From: Bacillota bacterium
GTDB taxonomy: Bacteria; Bacillota; Clostridia; Oscillospirales; Ethanoligenentaceae
Reading direction: 5' to 3'
Assembly (NCBI GenBank): GCA_023391835.1
Contig: JAEWAE010000072.1
Coordinates: 1-25,492, forward strand
DNA length: 25,492 nt
Below, piece after piece: positions 15,416 to 23,156 of this stretch. Below the pieces are notes generated by a model, which worked only from the letters and a program-made list of their open reading frames with translations, did not search any database and had not been told where the DNA came from. Positions within the stretch are counted from its first letter, which is position 1. Each line of letters opens with the position of its first letter. The translations under genes were made by a program, and so were the position numbers.

Positions 15416-16804
15416 ATGAAGCCTTTGCCGATTGGCACGATACTGGGCTGGGTGCAGGGGCGGGTCGAGTCGGGCGGCACCGATCTGACGATCACCGGCT
15501 GCACGACCCGACTGGGACGCATCCGCCCCCGCACGCTTCTTTTCAATCTGAGCCGTCAGCCGGGCCGGCCGGGAAATGCCGGCGTCGGCTGGGCGGTGGT
15601 GACCGACGTGGATTTTACCATCGGCCCGCCGGACGGGGTTACGGTCATCCGCGTGGCGGATGTGGAAACGGCCTACTGGCAGCTGGTGGAGCATTACCGG
15701 GCGCTGTTCAACATACCGGTCATCGGGGTGACAGGCACATGCGGCAAGACCACCACCAAGGAAATGATCCGCCATATTCTGGCCAAAGACCGCCGCGTGG
15801 TCGCCACCTATAAAAGCCGCAACGCCCTGCACCGGCATCTGGGCTACCTGCTGCGGTTGGATGACCGCACCCGGGCCGCCGTATTTGAGATGGGCGTGGC
15901 CGCCCCCGGTGATATGCAGACGGCCTGCCGCTATTTCCGACCCCGGGTGGGGGTCATCACCAACATCGGCGTCGACCATCTGGGCGCCTTCCGCAGCCTT
16001 GCCGAATATGCCGCGGCCAAAGCCTCCATGATGGATGGCATAGAGCCGGGGGGCACTCTGGTGCTCAACCGTGACGACCGCCGCATCCGCACGATCGACT
16101 TCGGCCGGTTCCAGGGCGGCATCGTCACATTCGGGCGGGCTGCGGATGCGGATTACCGCATCCTCTCGATCCGCCAGGAGCCGGAGCGGCTGCGGATGCG
16201 CCTGACCTGCAAAGGGGAGACGGCGGAAATCCCGGTGCCTGGCCACGGGCTCTTTACCGCCTATAACGCGGCGGCGGCGATTGCGGCGGCCGCCGCCGTG
16301 GGGGTGCCGTGGCACACAGCCGCCGCAAGGCTTGCCTCGTTTCATCCCACCGAGCGGCATTTTGAGTATAAACGGGGGCTGGGCGGCAGCACCGTCATCG
16401 ACGATTCCTGGTCCACCAACCCCACATCCGCCCGCGCGGCGCTGCGGCTTTTCCGCGCGCTTTCCCACGGCAAGACCGCCGTCGCGGTGCTCGGGCACAT
16501 GGCGCTGCTGGGCCGTGCGGGCGGCACCTATCATTATGGCCTCGGCCAGCAGGCAGCCCGTCTCGGTATCGACCGGCTGGTGCTGGTGGGAGAAGGCACC
16601 GACGAAATCCGCCGCGGTGCGCTGGAAGCCGGTATGCCGCCCGATCAGGTGGTTCTCTGCCGCAGCGGCGCTGAAGCCGCCGAAGCCATCCTGCCCTGGC
16701 TGAACCCGAATACGATGTGCCTGGTCAAGACCTCCATGTTGGAATCCTTTTCCGATCTGGTCGAACGTATCACCCTCCCGGCACCCGGCCGGGGGGAGCG
16801 GTAA
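15416..16804 (+). CDS. MurF-like Mur ligase
   Basis: An ATP-dependent amide-forming ligase of 462 aa with the three Mur domains. The N-terminal domain has the MurF-type GCTTRLGRIRPRTLLFNL; the ATP-binding domain has the P-loop GVTGTCGKTTTK (104-115), EMGVAAPGDM (from 158), NIGVDHLG (183-190) and AYNAAAAIAAA; the C-terminal domain has VIDDSWSTNPTSARAAL (from 327) and VLGHMALLG. True MurF adds D-Ala-D-Ala to UDP-MurNAc-tripeptide, but here the usual YNANP is WSTNP and VLGDM is VLGHM. With its unusual neighbours this is probably a specialised paralogue acting on another carboxylate. AAAGGAAG at 15401-15408 sets the start. Catalytic core appears intact. Confidence 0.88.
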   Translation: MKPLPIGTILGWVQGRVESGGTDLTITGCTTRLGRIRPRTLLFNLSRQPGRPGNAGVGWAVVTDVDFTIGPPDGVTVIRVADVETAYWQLVEHYRALFNIPVIGVTGTCGKTTTKEMIRHILAKDRRVVATYKSRNALHRHLGYLLRLDDRTRAAVFEMGVAAPGDMQTACRYFRPRVGVITNIGVDHLGAFRSLAEYAAAKASMMDGIEPGGTLVLNRDDRRIRTIDFGRFQGGIVTFGRAADADYRILSIRQEPERLRMRLTCKGETAEIPVPGHGLFTAYNAAAAIAAAAAVGVPWHTAAARLASFHPTERHFEYKRGLGGSTVIDDSWSTNPTSARAALRLFRALSHGKTAVAVLGHMALLGRAGGTYHYGLGQQAARLGIDRLVLVGEGTDEIRRGALEAGMPPDQVVLCRSGAEAAEAILPWLNPNTMCLVKTSMLESFSDLVERITLPAPGRGER

Positions 16805-16817
16805 AGGAGGATGCCCG

Positions 16818-17075
16818 ATGTATCACAGTCAGGCATTGCAGCCCGAAGAGGACCCCCGGCAGGCCATCACCGCTCTCATCGCCGCCCTTGCCACGGAAAG
16901 TGCCGCCCTCGCCGACCTGGTGGAGACCCGCCGCCAGCTCCCGGCCGGAGATGCGGACAGCCGGCAGGGGACGGAAAACCTGCTGGGGAGTGCCGCCCGT
17001 CTGCAGATGGTGATGGAGCTGCTGCTGGCTCAGGCCGGGCAGTTGCTGGCTCAGACGGAAGACGGCGCCGAATAG
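16818..17075 (+). CDS. Small helical protein of the ligase operon
   Basis: An 85-aa protein starting 13 nt after the MurF-like gene, with a strong AAAGGAGG (16803-16810) overlapping that gene's stop. It is predicted as two amphipathic helices (AITALIAALATESAALADLV and RLQMVMELLLAQAGQLL) joined by a Gly/Asp-rich loop. The first helix recalls short helical segments with an ALEEAALAH-type pattern found in small spore-surface proteins of bacilli; this is a weak resemblance from memory. Its plan also matches the 114-aa protein at 13987. Confidence 0.7.
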   Translation: MYHSQALQPEEDPRQAITALIAALATESAALADLVETRRQLPAGDADSRQGTENLLGSAARLQMVMELLLAQAGQLLAQTEDGAE

Positions 17076-17105
17076 CCGCGGGCCGAATTAGAAAAAAGAA
17101 GGCGT

Positions 17106-18104
17106 GTGACGGATTTGGATACGATCGGAATATTGTGCGCCCAGGGCGCCAAAACACCGTTTCTGAGGGCGCTGCCGCGGCAGCTGCGCGCCCTCCCGGC
17201 GGATGAGCCGCTGTCCGTGCTGGTATTTTCCCTGTCGGAGCTGCATATGGAAGAGCGCATGATCGGTGGTGTACTGGTCACCGGCGAGGGGGTGCGCGCC
17301 GCATGGTCCCCGCTGCCGGCCGTGATCTTCAACGCCGCAGTGCAGCATAGGCGGTCCTCCATCCGTACCTTGCGCGCACTCCTCGAGTTGCCGGATTGCC
17401 GGGTGCTCAACCCGTCGAACCGGTTTGACCAGCGGCAGGTGCGGGAAATGCTCGTCGGCGACCCGGCACTCGCACAGGCCGTGCCCCCCGAGGCAGGGGA
17501 TACGCCGTTGGAGTCGCTGCCCGCCTTTGTGCGCCGCCCGATATTCGGGTCGCGCGTCGACCGCGTCGTCTGCGGACGTGTCGTCTGCAGCAGCCATGCC
17601 GGGAAGGAGTGGGAACTTTTCAATTGGGGGGACGCCCCCGTCAGCCGGATATCGGTCGATGCCCTGTCGTCTGCGGCCTTATCGTCCGCGAATGATAAGA
17701 CTGATGCCGCCGCACCCGGCTCCGCCGAGGAGGAGATGACCCTTCGCCTGCCGCCGCCCAGAGCGCGTGCCGGCAGACCCTTCGCCACCCGCGCCCTTTT
17801 GCAGAAAGCCCCCCGGGGCGAGTGGGAAATTCTGCGGCATGGCGGGCTGTTCCCGCCCGGGCGCTCCGACTGCCCGGTGGGCTCGGCGGGCAAAAAGCTG
17901 CTGTTGGCCGCCGCCGGGCGGGTCGGCTGTTTCCTGCCGGATATGGCGCTTTGCACCGCCGATCTCTTTTGGGGGGAAGACGGCGCGCCTTTTCTGATCG
18001 GCATGGGCGGCTGGCCGGGCGAGGCAGCGGATGTGCGCGCCGCTATAAAAACGCGCCGGTTCGGCGACTTGCTGGGCTATGCCCGGCGAATTTCACACAA
18101 TTGA
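17106..18104 (+). CDS. Degenerate YheC/YheD-type ATP-grasp protein
   Basis: A 332-aa member of the YheC/YheD spore-coat-associated family, first of three in a row. The N-terminal part has the family pattern: IGILCAQGAKTPFLRAL, VLVFSLSELHMEERMIGGVL, then PLPAVIFNAA and NPSNRFDQRQVREML. The ATP-grasp core is short. The KPxxGxxGxG loop is hard to find, the DxRxxMQ strand is missing, and the C-terminal metal site (LIE-x-N in the other two) reads LIGMGG (297-302), so the acidic and Asn ligands are lost. A Ser/Ala-rich low-complexity insert lies at about 185-215. It is probably inactive as a ligase and may be a regulatory or scaffold subunit. The GTG at 17106 follows AAGAAGG with short spacing; start moderately certain. 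Confidence 0.78.
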   Translation: MTDLDTIGILCAQGAKTPFLRALPRQLRALPADEPLSVLVFSLSELHMEERMIGGVLVTGEGVRAAWSPLPAVIFNAAVQHRRSSIRTLRALLELPDCRVLNPSNRFDQRQVREMLVGDPALAQAVPPEAGDTPLESLPAFVRRPIFGSRVDRVVCGRVVCSSHAGKEWELFNWGDAPVSRISVDALSSAALSSANDKTDAAAPGSAEEEMTLRLPPPRARAGRPFATRALLQKAPRGEWEILRHGGLFPPGRSDCPVGSAGKKLLLAAAGRVGCFLPDMALCTADLFWGEDGAPFLIGMGGWPGEAADVRAAIKTRRFGDLLGYARRISHN

Positions 18105-18115
18105 AGGGTGCCGTT

Positions 18116-19579
18116 ATGTGGGTAAAAATCGAAGCGACCCGGGATGAAACCGAAACTCTCCGGCTGCCGGATCTGCTGCGCCGCATGGTGGGCGAGGATG
18201 CGTTTGTGGAATTCGGCGGCCGGCGGGTTTCGTCGCGGGCTACCTATGAAGAGGCCCCGCAGATCCTGCACGGCGAAAACGCACAGGCGGCGCCCGATGC
18301 CCCCGCCCCGTCGGACGGCAGCTTTGCGCGGCCGTTTGTCATGCGCATGAGCCAGGCGCTCTGCGACCGGCTGCTGCTGCCGGTGTCTCAGCTGTACCGC
18401 CTGCGGGCGATGCCCGGCGGCGTGAAGCTCGGCCCGGTGATCGGGCTGCTGCTCGGCATGCACACCAATCGCTACGATCCCCGGCATATGGCAAAATACA
18501 GCGACCGCATGGGCGTTTACAGCCGGGTGGGCGGGCTGATCCTCGCCTTTTCACCCCGGGCGGTGGATTGGGACGATCGGTCCGTCTGGGGGCTTTACTA
18601 CAATATCTGCACGCGGACGTGGGAATACGGCCGGTTCCCGCTGCCCGAAGTCATCTACCGCCGGGATTTCCACGCCGACCATGAGTTGGTGCGGCGGCTG
18701 GAAGCTTACACCGGCGGCCGGCTTTTTAATTCCCACCGCTTTACCAAATACGATCTGTATGAATATCTCCGTCACGACCCGCAGCTGCGCATGTTCCTGC
18801 CTGAGACCGAGCTGGTTACCGGCACGGATCAGGTGATGCGCTTCACCGACCGGTTCCGCCGGGTGATCTTAAAGCCGGTGGATCTGTCGCGCGGGCGTGG
18901 CATCTGCGTGGTGGAATCGCTGGGTAAGGGCTACCGGATCACCGATTACCGTGCCCGCCTGCCGGCCACCGTCATACTGCCGGATCGCCGGGCATACCGC
19001 CTGTTTCTCAGCCGGAATCCGGATTTTTTCCATCGGTATCTGATCCAGCGATATCTGCGGCTGGCCCGCGTGGGCGATTCCTGCTTCGATATCCGCGTGG
19101 TCATGCAGAAAGACATCCGCCGGCAATGGGTGTGCAGCGGCGTCGAGTGCCGGGTGTCGGGCCACGGCTTCCATCTGACGAATATATCCCGGGGCGGGGA
19201 GGCGCTGACTCTCCCCACGGCGCTGGAACGGTCTTTCGGCCGCAGCGCGGGCATGCTTTCGGAAAATATACTCGATCTGTGCCGCCGTTTCTGTGCCTAT
19301 ATGGATCAGGCCGAGGAACATTTCGCCGAATTCGGAATCGACGTGGCGGTGGATGCCTTTAAAAATCTGTGGCTGATCGAGGCAAATGTCTTCCCCAGCT
19401 TCAAAGGTTTCCGGCACATCGACCGGGCGACCTATCTGGCCATCCGGTATACGCCGCTGCTCTATGCCCTCGCCCTGTCGGGCTTTGCGGATGACGACGC
19501 ACCGGGCGCCCTGCCGGACGGCAAGGTGCCTGACGGGTCGAACGCCGACACCGGAAAGGAGGATGGCCCCACGCCATGA
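18116..19579 (+). CDS. YheC/YheD-type ATP-grasp ligase
   Basis: A 487-aa full-length family member. After an N-terminal beta-rich region it shows GPVIGLL (106-112), ILAFSPRAVDW, PLPEVIYRRDF, and NSHRFTKYDLYEYL. The ATP-grasp core follows: LKPVDLSRGRGI (252-263), FDIRVVMQKD (324-333), NISRGG, and EFGIDVAVDAFKNLWLIEAN ending with E422 and N424. Known catalytic and metal-binding residues of the fold appear present, so it should ligate a carboxylate to an amine using ATP. GAAGGG (18103-18108) sets the ATG start, 11 bp after the previous gene. Its stop overlaps the next start (ATGA). Confidence 0.88.
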   Translation: MWVKIEATRDETETLRLPDLLRRMVGEDAFVEFGGRRVSSRATYEEAPQILHGENAQAAPDAPAPSDGSFARPFVMRMSQALCDRLLLPVSQLYRLRAMPGGVKLGPVIGLLLGMHTNRYDPRHMAKYSDRMGVYSRVGGLILAFSPRAVDWDDRSVWGLYYNICTRTWEYGRFPLPEVIYRRDFHADHELVRRLEAYTGGRLFNSHRFTKYDLYEYLRHDPQLRMFLPETELVTGTDQVMRFTDRFRRVILKPVDLSRGRGICVVESLGKGYRITDYRARLPATVILPDRRAYRLFLSRNPDFFHRYLIQRYLRLARVGDSCFDIRVVMQKDIRRQWVCSGVECRVSGHGFHLTNISRGGEALTLPTALERSFGRSAGMLSENILDLCRRFCAYMDQAEEHFAEFGIDVAVDAFKNLWLIEANVFPSFKGFRHIDRATYLAIRYTPLLYALALSGFADDDAPGALPDGKVPDGSNADTGKEDGPTP

Positions 19580-20946
19580 CACAGACTGTGACACTCTGCG
19601 CTGACGACCGCAGCGACGCGCTGCGGCTGCCGCCTTCCGTGTGGGAGACTCTGGGTGCTACCCCGGGGCAGCATGCGTTGCTTTCCTTCGGGGGCATGTG
19701 CCGGTTTACCCTGCTGGAAAGAGACGCCCGTTTGCCGATGGGGGAGATATGTTTGCCCCGTCGGGCTATACGGCAAATGCACATGCCCGACTACCCCGTA
19801 TATGAGCTGGCCGTCGTACACGGTGAGCTGCGCGTCGGCCCGGTGATTGGGCTGCTGGTGAGCCATCGGGCGCAGCAACTGACCCCTGGCCGGCTCGAGC
19901 GGCTTCGGCGTAATATGTGGGCCTATCCCCGCCTGCACGGGGCGATCATCGCGTTTTCGCTCGACGGGGTCGACCGTGCCGGCCGTCTGATCGCAGGCTA
20001 TTGCTATAACCCCAGTGAGGGACGATTTGTACCGGGCGTGTTCCCATACCCGTCGGTCATTTACCGTACCGTCGGCCTGAGTCGCCAGTGGAAGGACCAT
20101 TTTCTCGCGGCGGTGGAGGGAGGATTTTTCAATTACCCCTATTTCAACAAATGGGAAATGTATCGCTGGTTTGCCGACGACCCGGCGGTGGGGCCGTATC
20201 TGCCCTTCACCGCGCGGTATGAGTCGCCGCAGCAGGCCGAGGCGGTGCTGCGCCGCTGCGGCGCGCTCTATATCAAGCCGGTCTTCGGTCTGGGGGGCCA
20301 CGGTGTGGTGCGCGCCAGGCTTGAGGGCACGCTGGTGCGTTTCGATTACCGGGAAGAAAACGTCAACCGGCGGGATGCCATCCCTCTGGGGGAGCCGGCG
20401 CAGGCCTGGATGACGGCCCGGTTTTCCGGGCGCCAGCTTCTGCTCCAGCAGGCGCTGGATCTTTTGCAGATCGGTGGGCGGATGGCGGATTTCCGCTGCG
20501 TCATGCAGAAAGATCAGGCCGGCCGCTGGGTATGCCCGGCCGTCATTGGCCGCCGTGGCCGGCGGGGCAGCGTGGTGAGCAATATTTCCAGCGGAGGAAG
20601 CGCCTTCCTGGCCGAGGAGCTCCCCCGGCTGCCGGTGCCCCTGCCGCCGGACGAGACCCGGCGGCTGCCAAACCGGCTGCGGAATTTCGCCTTTGAGGTG
20701 TGCCGCGCGGTCGACCGGGCGGGGCTGCGCTGCGGTACACTGGGGCTGGATGTGGGGGTGGATGCTACCGGTGCCCTGTGGCTCATCGAGATCAACAACC
20801 GGGATCCGGCCTCTTCCATCGCGCTGGATGTCGGTGACCGGGAACTTTTCCGCCGTATTAAGGCCGGACCGCTTTTTTACGCCAAAGGTCTGGCCGGATT
20901 TCCAACCCCCACGAGACCGGAAGGGTTGGAGAGGGTTGAAAAATAG
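19576..20946 (+). CDS. YheC/YheD-type ATP-grasp ligase
   Basis: A 456-aa second intact member, overlapping the preceding gene by ATGA and with GGAAAGGAGG (19553-19562) upstream. Motifs in order are GPVIGLL (88-94), AIIAFSLDGVDRAG, FPYPSVIYRTV, NYPYFNKWEMYRWF, YIKPVFGLGGHGVV (232-245), DFRCVMQKD (305-313), NISSGGSAF and TLGLDVGVDATGALWLIEIN (E405, N407). The glycine-rich loop is more canonical than in its neighbour. The last codons overlap a promoter for the downstream lysozyme. In B. subtilis the family members YheC and YheD are associated with the spore coat; the acceptor here is unknown. Confidence 0.88.
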   Translation: MTQTVTLCADDRSDALRLPPSVWETLGATPGQHALLSFGGMCRFTLLERDARLPMGEICLPRRAIRQMHMPDYPVYELAVVHGELRVGPVIGLLVSHRAQQLTPGRLERLRRNMWAYPRLHGAIIAFSLDGVDRAGRLIAGYCYNPSEGRFVPGVFPYPSVIYRTVGLSRQWKDHFLAAVEGGFFNYPYFNKWEMYRWFADDPAVGPYLPFTARYESPQQAEAVLRRCGALYIKPVFGLGGHGVVRARLEGTLVRFDYREENVNRRDAIPLGEPAQAWMTARFSGRQLLLQQALDLLQIGGRMADFRCVMQKDQAGRWVCPAVIGRRGRRGSVVSNISSGGSAFLAEELPRLPVPLPPDETRRLPNRLRNFAFEVCRAVDRAGLRCGTLGLDVGVDATGALWLIEINNRDPASSIALDVGDRELFRRIKAGPLFYAKGLAGFPTPTRPEGLERVEK

Positions 20947-20954
20947 TGTATAAT
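20926..20954 (+). promoter_or_regulatory. Promoter for the lysozyme gene inside the preceding gene
   Basis: TTGGAG (20926-20931) and a perfect TATAAT (20949-20954) are 17 bp apart, overlapping the end of the third ATP-grasp gene. Transcription would begin near 20961, about 137 nt before the lysozyme ATG. This suggests that the lysozyme is expressed separately from the ligase operon. Confidence 0.7.
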
Positions 20955-21097
20955 GGGGAAAATGGCTCCGCTCCGTGCGGGAGCGGGCCGTTTCCCACAG
21001 CGGAGAGCGGACAGGCCCCCGGGCATATCGCCCCGCGGCTACGCATATGCTGAAAACGGGAACGGATGCCCGGAAAAAGCGAAAGGATGGCTGCTTT

Positions 21098-21910
21098 ATG
21101 AAACATGCGCTGTCGGTCCCGCTGGCGGTTGCGCTGGCGGTCACGGTGGTTGCCTGCGTCGTCGTGCAGCAGATCGTCCTCACCACCGTCCGGGCCGAAA
21201 CGTCGAGCGCTTCCGCCGCCCGCTCGACACCGGCGAGCGTGATGAAAAGCGACGGTGCCGCCAGTTACCGGCTCATCGACATTTCCCATCACGACACCGT
21301 TAGCGATTGGAGCGCCGTCAAGAAAAATGTGGATGGGGTTTACATAAAAGCAACCGAGAGCACCAATTTTGTCGATCCCCAGTTGGCTGCCTATGCGTCC
21401 GCAGCCATCGGAGCCGACATTCCGGTGGGTTTTTACCATTATTTCCAGCCCACGGCCGACACGGCCAACGCCCGCGCCCAGGCGCAGGCCTTTTATGCGG
21501 CTGTCAAGGGGTATGCCTACCGGCTTGTACCTGTGCTGGATGTGGAGGAAAGCAACTCCCTGACCGCCGCCCAGGTCTGCGCCGACGTCAAGGCCTTTGC
21601 CGACGAGTTCCAGAAGCTGGCGGGCCAGTCGCTCATGATTTACGCCTCGCCCCAGTTTGCCGACACCTATCTCAGCGACAAGAGTCTGGAAAGTTATCCT
21701 CTCTGGGTGGCCCATTATAACGTGCTCACTCCGCGCGGCACCAGCACGTGGAGCACCTACAGCATGTGGCAGTACGACGACTCGGTCACGGTCTCGGGCA
21801 TCGGCAACCCGGTGGATGGCGACGTGGCCACGTCGCGGGTGTTCCTGCCGTCGTCCTCGGCTTCGTCGGGAGCGGCGGGTGCCCGCGCACAGGAACTTAT
21901 GGTGCGCTGA
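21098..21910 (+). CDS. Secreted or membrane-anchored GH25 lysozyme
   Basis: A 270-aa muramidase of the GH25 family that cleaves the MurNAc-GlcNAc bond of peptidoglycan. Residues 4-32 form a signal peptide or membrane anchor (SVPLAVALAVTVVACVVV), followed by a Ser/Ala-rich linker. The catalytic domain (57-250) has LIDISHH (D61), GVYIKATESTNF, the GFYHYF motif, VLDVEES with D148 and E150 as the catalytic pair, and MWQYDDSVTVSGIGNPVDGDV. GAAAGGATGG at 21081-21090 sets the ATG start. It lacks extra wall-binding domains. A role in remodelling spore cortex or cell wall is inference. Confidence 0.93.
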   Translation: MKHALSVPLAVALAVTVVACVVVQQIVLTTVRAETSSASAARSTPASVMKSDGAASYRLIDISHHDTVSDWSAVKKNVDGVYIKATESTNFVDPQLAAYASAAIGADIPVGFYHYFQPTADTANARAQAQAFYAAVKGYAYRLVPVLDVEESNSLTAAQVCADVKAFADEFQKLAGQSLMIYASPQFADTYLSDKSLESYPLWVAHYNVLTPRGTSTWSTYSMWQYDDSVTVSGIGNPVDGDVATSRVFLPSSSASSGAAGARAQELMVR

Positions 21911-21934
21911 CTGCGTGAAATAAACGGAGGACGT

Positions 21935-22618
21935 ATGAATTGGCGGGGAATCGAAATTGAGCTTTGCCGTAAACGGGTGCGCAATCTCAACCTCACGGTC
22001 TACCAGGATGGCAGGGTGCGCCTGTCGGTGCCCCAGCGGCTGCCCCGGGAGGAGATCGACCGGTTCCTCGCCGGGCGGGAAGAATGGCTGCACCGCCAGA
22101 TACAAAAATTCGGTTCCCGGCCATCGCGCCGGGAACCGAATTTTGTGACGGGGGAAAGGTTCCCCGTCTGGGGGGAGCCGCGCCCTCTGCGGGTGGAAAC
22201 CCGCCCGGGGGCGGGCGGCGTGGTGGAGCGGGACGGCTGCCTTGTGATGAGCGCCCCACCCGATGCGGGGCCGCAGGAGCGGCGCCGCCTGCTCACCGAA
22301 TGGTACCGTCGACAGCTCCAGAGCCGCGTGCCCGCGGTACTGGCCCGATGGGAACCCGTGGTCGGCGCCCAGGCAACCGAGTGGCATGCCCGGGATATGC
22401 GCACCCGGTGGGGCAGCTGCAACGTACGCGCCCGGCGGGTGTGGCTGAGCGTGCGCCTGGCCGCCTGGCCGCCTGAGTGCCTGGATATGGTGACGGTGCA
22501 CGAGTTGACCCATTTGCTGGTGCCCAACCATTCGCCGCGGTTTTACGAAAATCTCGACCGATTTTTCCCCGAATGGCGGCGGGTGAAGCAGAGACTGGGC
22601 GCGCCGCCGGCCGGATGA
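21935..22618 (+). CDS. YgjP/WSS-type zinc metallopeptidase
   Basis: A 227-aa cytosolic protein of the YgjP (DUF45) family of zinc metallopeptidases. The HELTH motif (189-193) supplies two zinc ligands and the catalytic Glu, with a third His in NHSPRFYENLDRFFPEW; the family RWGSC motif precedes it. The N-terminal segment VRNLNLTVYQDGRVRLSVPQ is also typical. GGAGGA at 21926-21931 supports the ATG. The coding region carries a perfect 17-bp inverted repeat (22105-22144) in the linker before the second strand region. The family's cellular role is not well settled. Confidence 0.9.
   Translation: MNWRGIEIELCRKRVRNLNLTVYQDGRVRLSVPQRLPREEIDRFLAGREEWLHRQIQKFGSRPSRREPNFVTGERFPVWGEPRPLRVETRPGAGGVVERDGCLVMSAPPDAGPQERRRLLTEWYRRQLQSRVPAVLARWEPVVGAQATEWHARDMRTRWGSCNVRARRVWLSVRLAAWPPECLDMVTVHELTHLLVPNHSPRFYENLDRFFPEWRRVKQRLGAPPAG
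22105..22144 (+). repeat. Perfect 17-bp inverted repeat inside the metallopeptidase gene
   Basis: Arms 22105-22121 and 22128-22144 (AAAATTCGGTTCCCGGC and its exact complement) with a 6-nt loop CATCGC. It has the form of an intrinsic terminator, ending in TTTT, but lies within codons 57-70 of an intact reading frame. Confidence 0.9.
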
Positions 22619-23011
22619 TCAGAGCGGCGTTTTGAGACCCAAAGCCCGGAAGAGCTGCTCGCAGGTTTCGACGCGGATTCCCAGCTCCTTGAGGTGGAGC
22701 GCCTTGGAATACAGCGCCGACTTGTCGATAGCGCTGCCGCTTTTGGCAACGATACTCTGCGTGCTGGAAATATCCTCGCTCAGCGCGCGGTATTTCCGCA
22801 GATAGTCGCGGTATTTTTCCATCACTCGATCCACATCCGCCCCGTCGATGCGGATTTCCCGGCGCTGGCGGTTCAGTTCCCGCTCCACGCGGTCCCGTTC
22901 TTCCGACGGCACCCAGCGAATCCACCGCCGGCAGCTTTTGCAGTAAAGGCCGGTTTTCCCTTCGGTTTCCTGCAGATAAAGCCATTCGCTCTGGCAAAAG
23001 GGGCAAACCAT
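22619..23011 (-). CDS. Zinc-ribbon hypothetical protein
   Basis: A 130-aa protein with an N-terminal zinc ribbon (CPFC at 3-6 and CKSC at about 24-27), followed by a charged helical region (about 35-85, Arg/Glu rich, possibly a coiled coil) and a short helical C-terminal domain. I do not recognise a named family. AAAAGAGG (23018-23025) fits the ATG at 23011, whereas the in-frame ATG at 23017 would touch it. It is convergent with the metallopeptidase gene, with adjoining stops and no terminator between them. A nucleic-acid or protein-binding role is a guess from the zinc ribbon. Confidence 0.7.
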   Translation of the reverse strand: MVCPFCQSEWLYLQETEGKTGLYCKSCRRWIRWVPSEERDRVERELNRQRREIRIDGADVDRVMEKYRDYLRKYRALSEDISSTQSIVAKSGSAIDKSALYSKALHLKELGIRVETCEQLFRALGLKTPL

Positions 23012-23100
23012 GAACATCCTCTTTTCGTGTTTTCGTGTCAATTCTTTTAGTGTATCGACACTCTGTCTCGAAATTTGAGCGCCTGCATCGCCCAAATTGT

Positions 23101-23139
23101 AAAAAGTGCCCGTCCGGAGGATTTTTCCGAGCGGGCGCT
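23101..23139 (-). terminator. Rho-independent terminator after the DMT pair
   Basis: On the minus strand a 14-bp hairpin with one mismatch (23105-23118 with 23126-23139) is followed by TTTTT (23101-23105). It lies 18 bp after the stop of the second transporter gene. Confidence 0.85.
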
Positions 23140-23156
23140 ATTTGCAAGGGCAGCGG

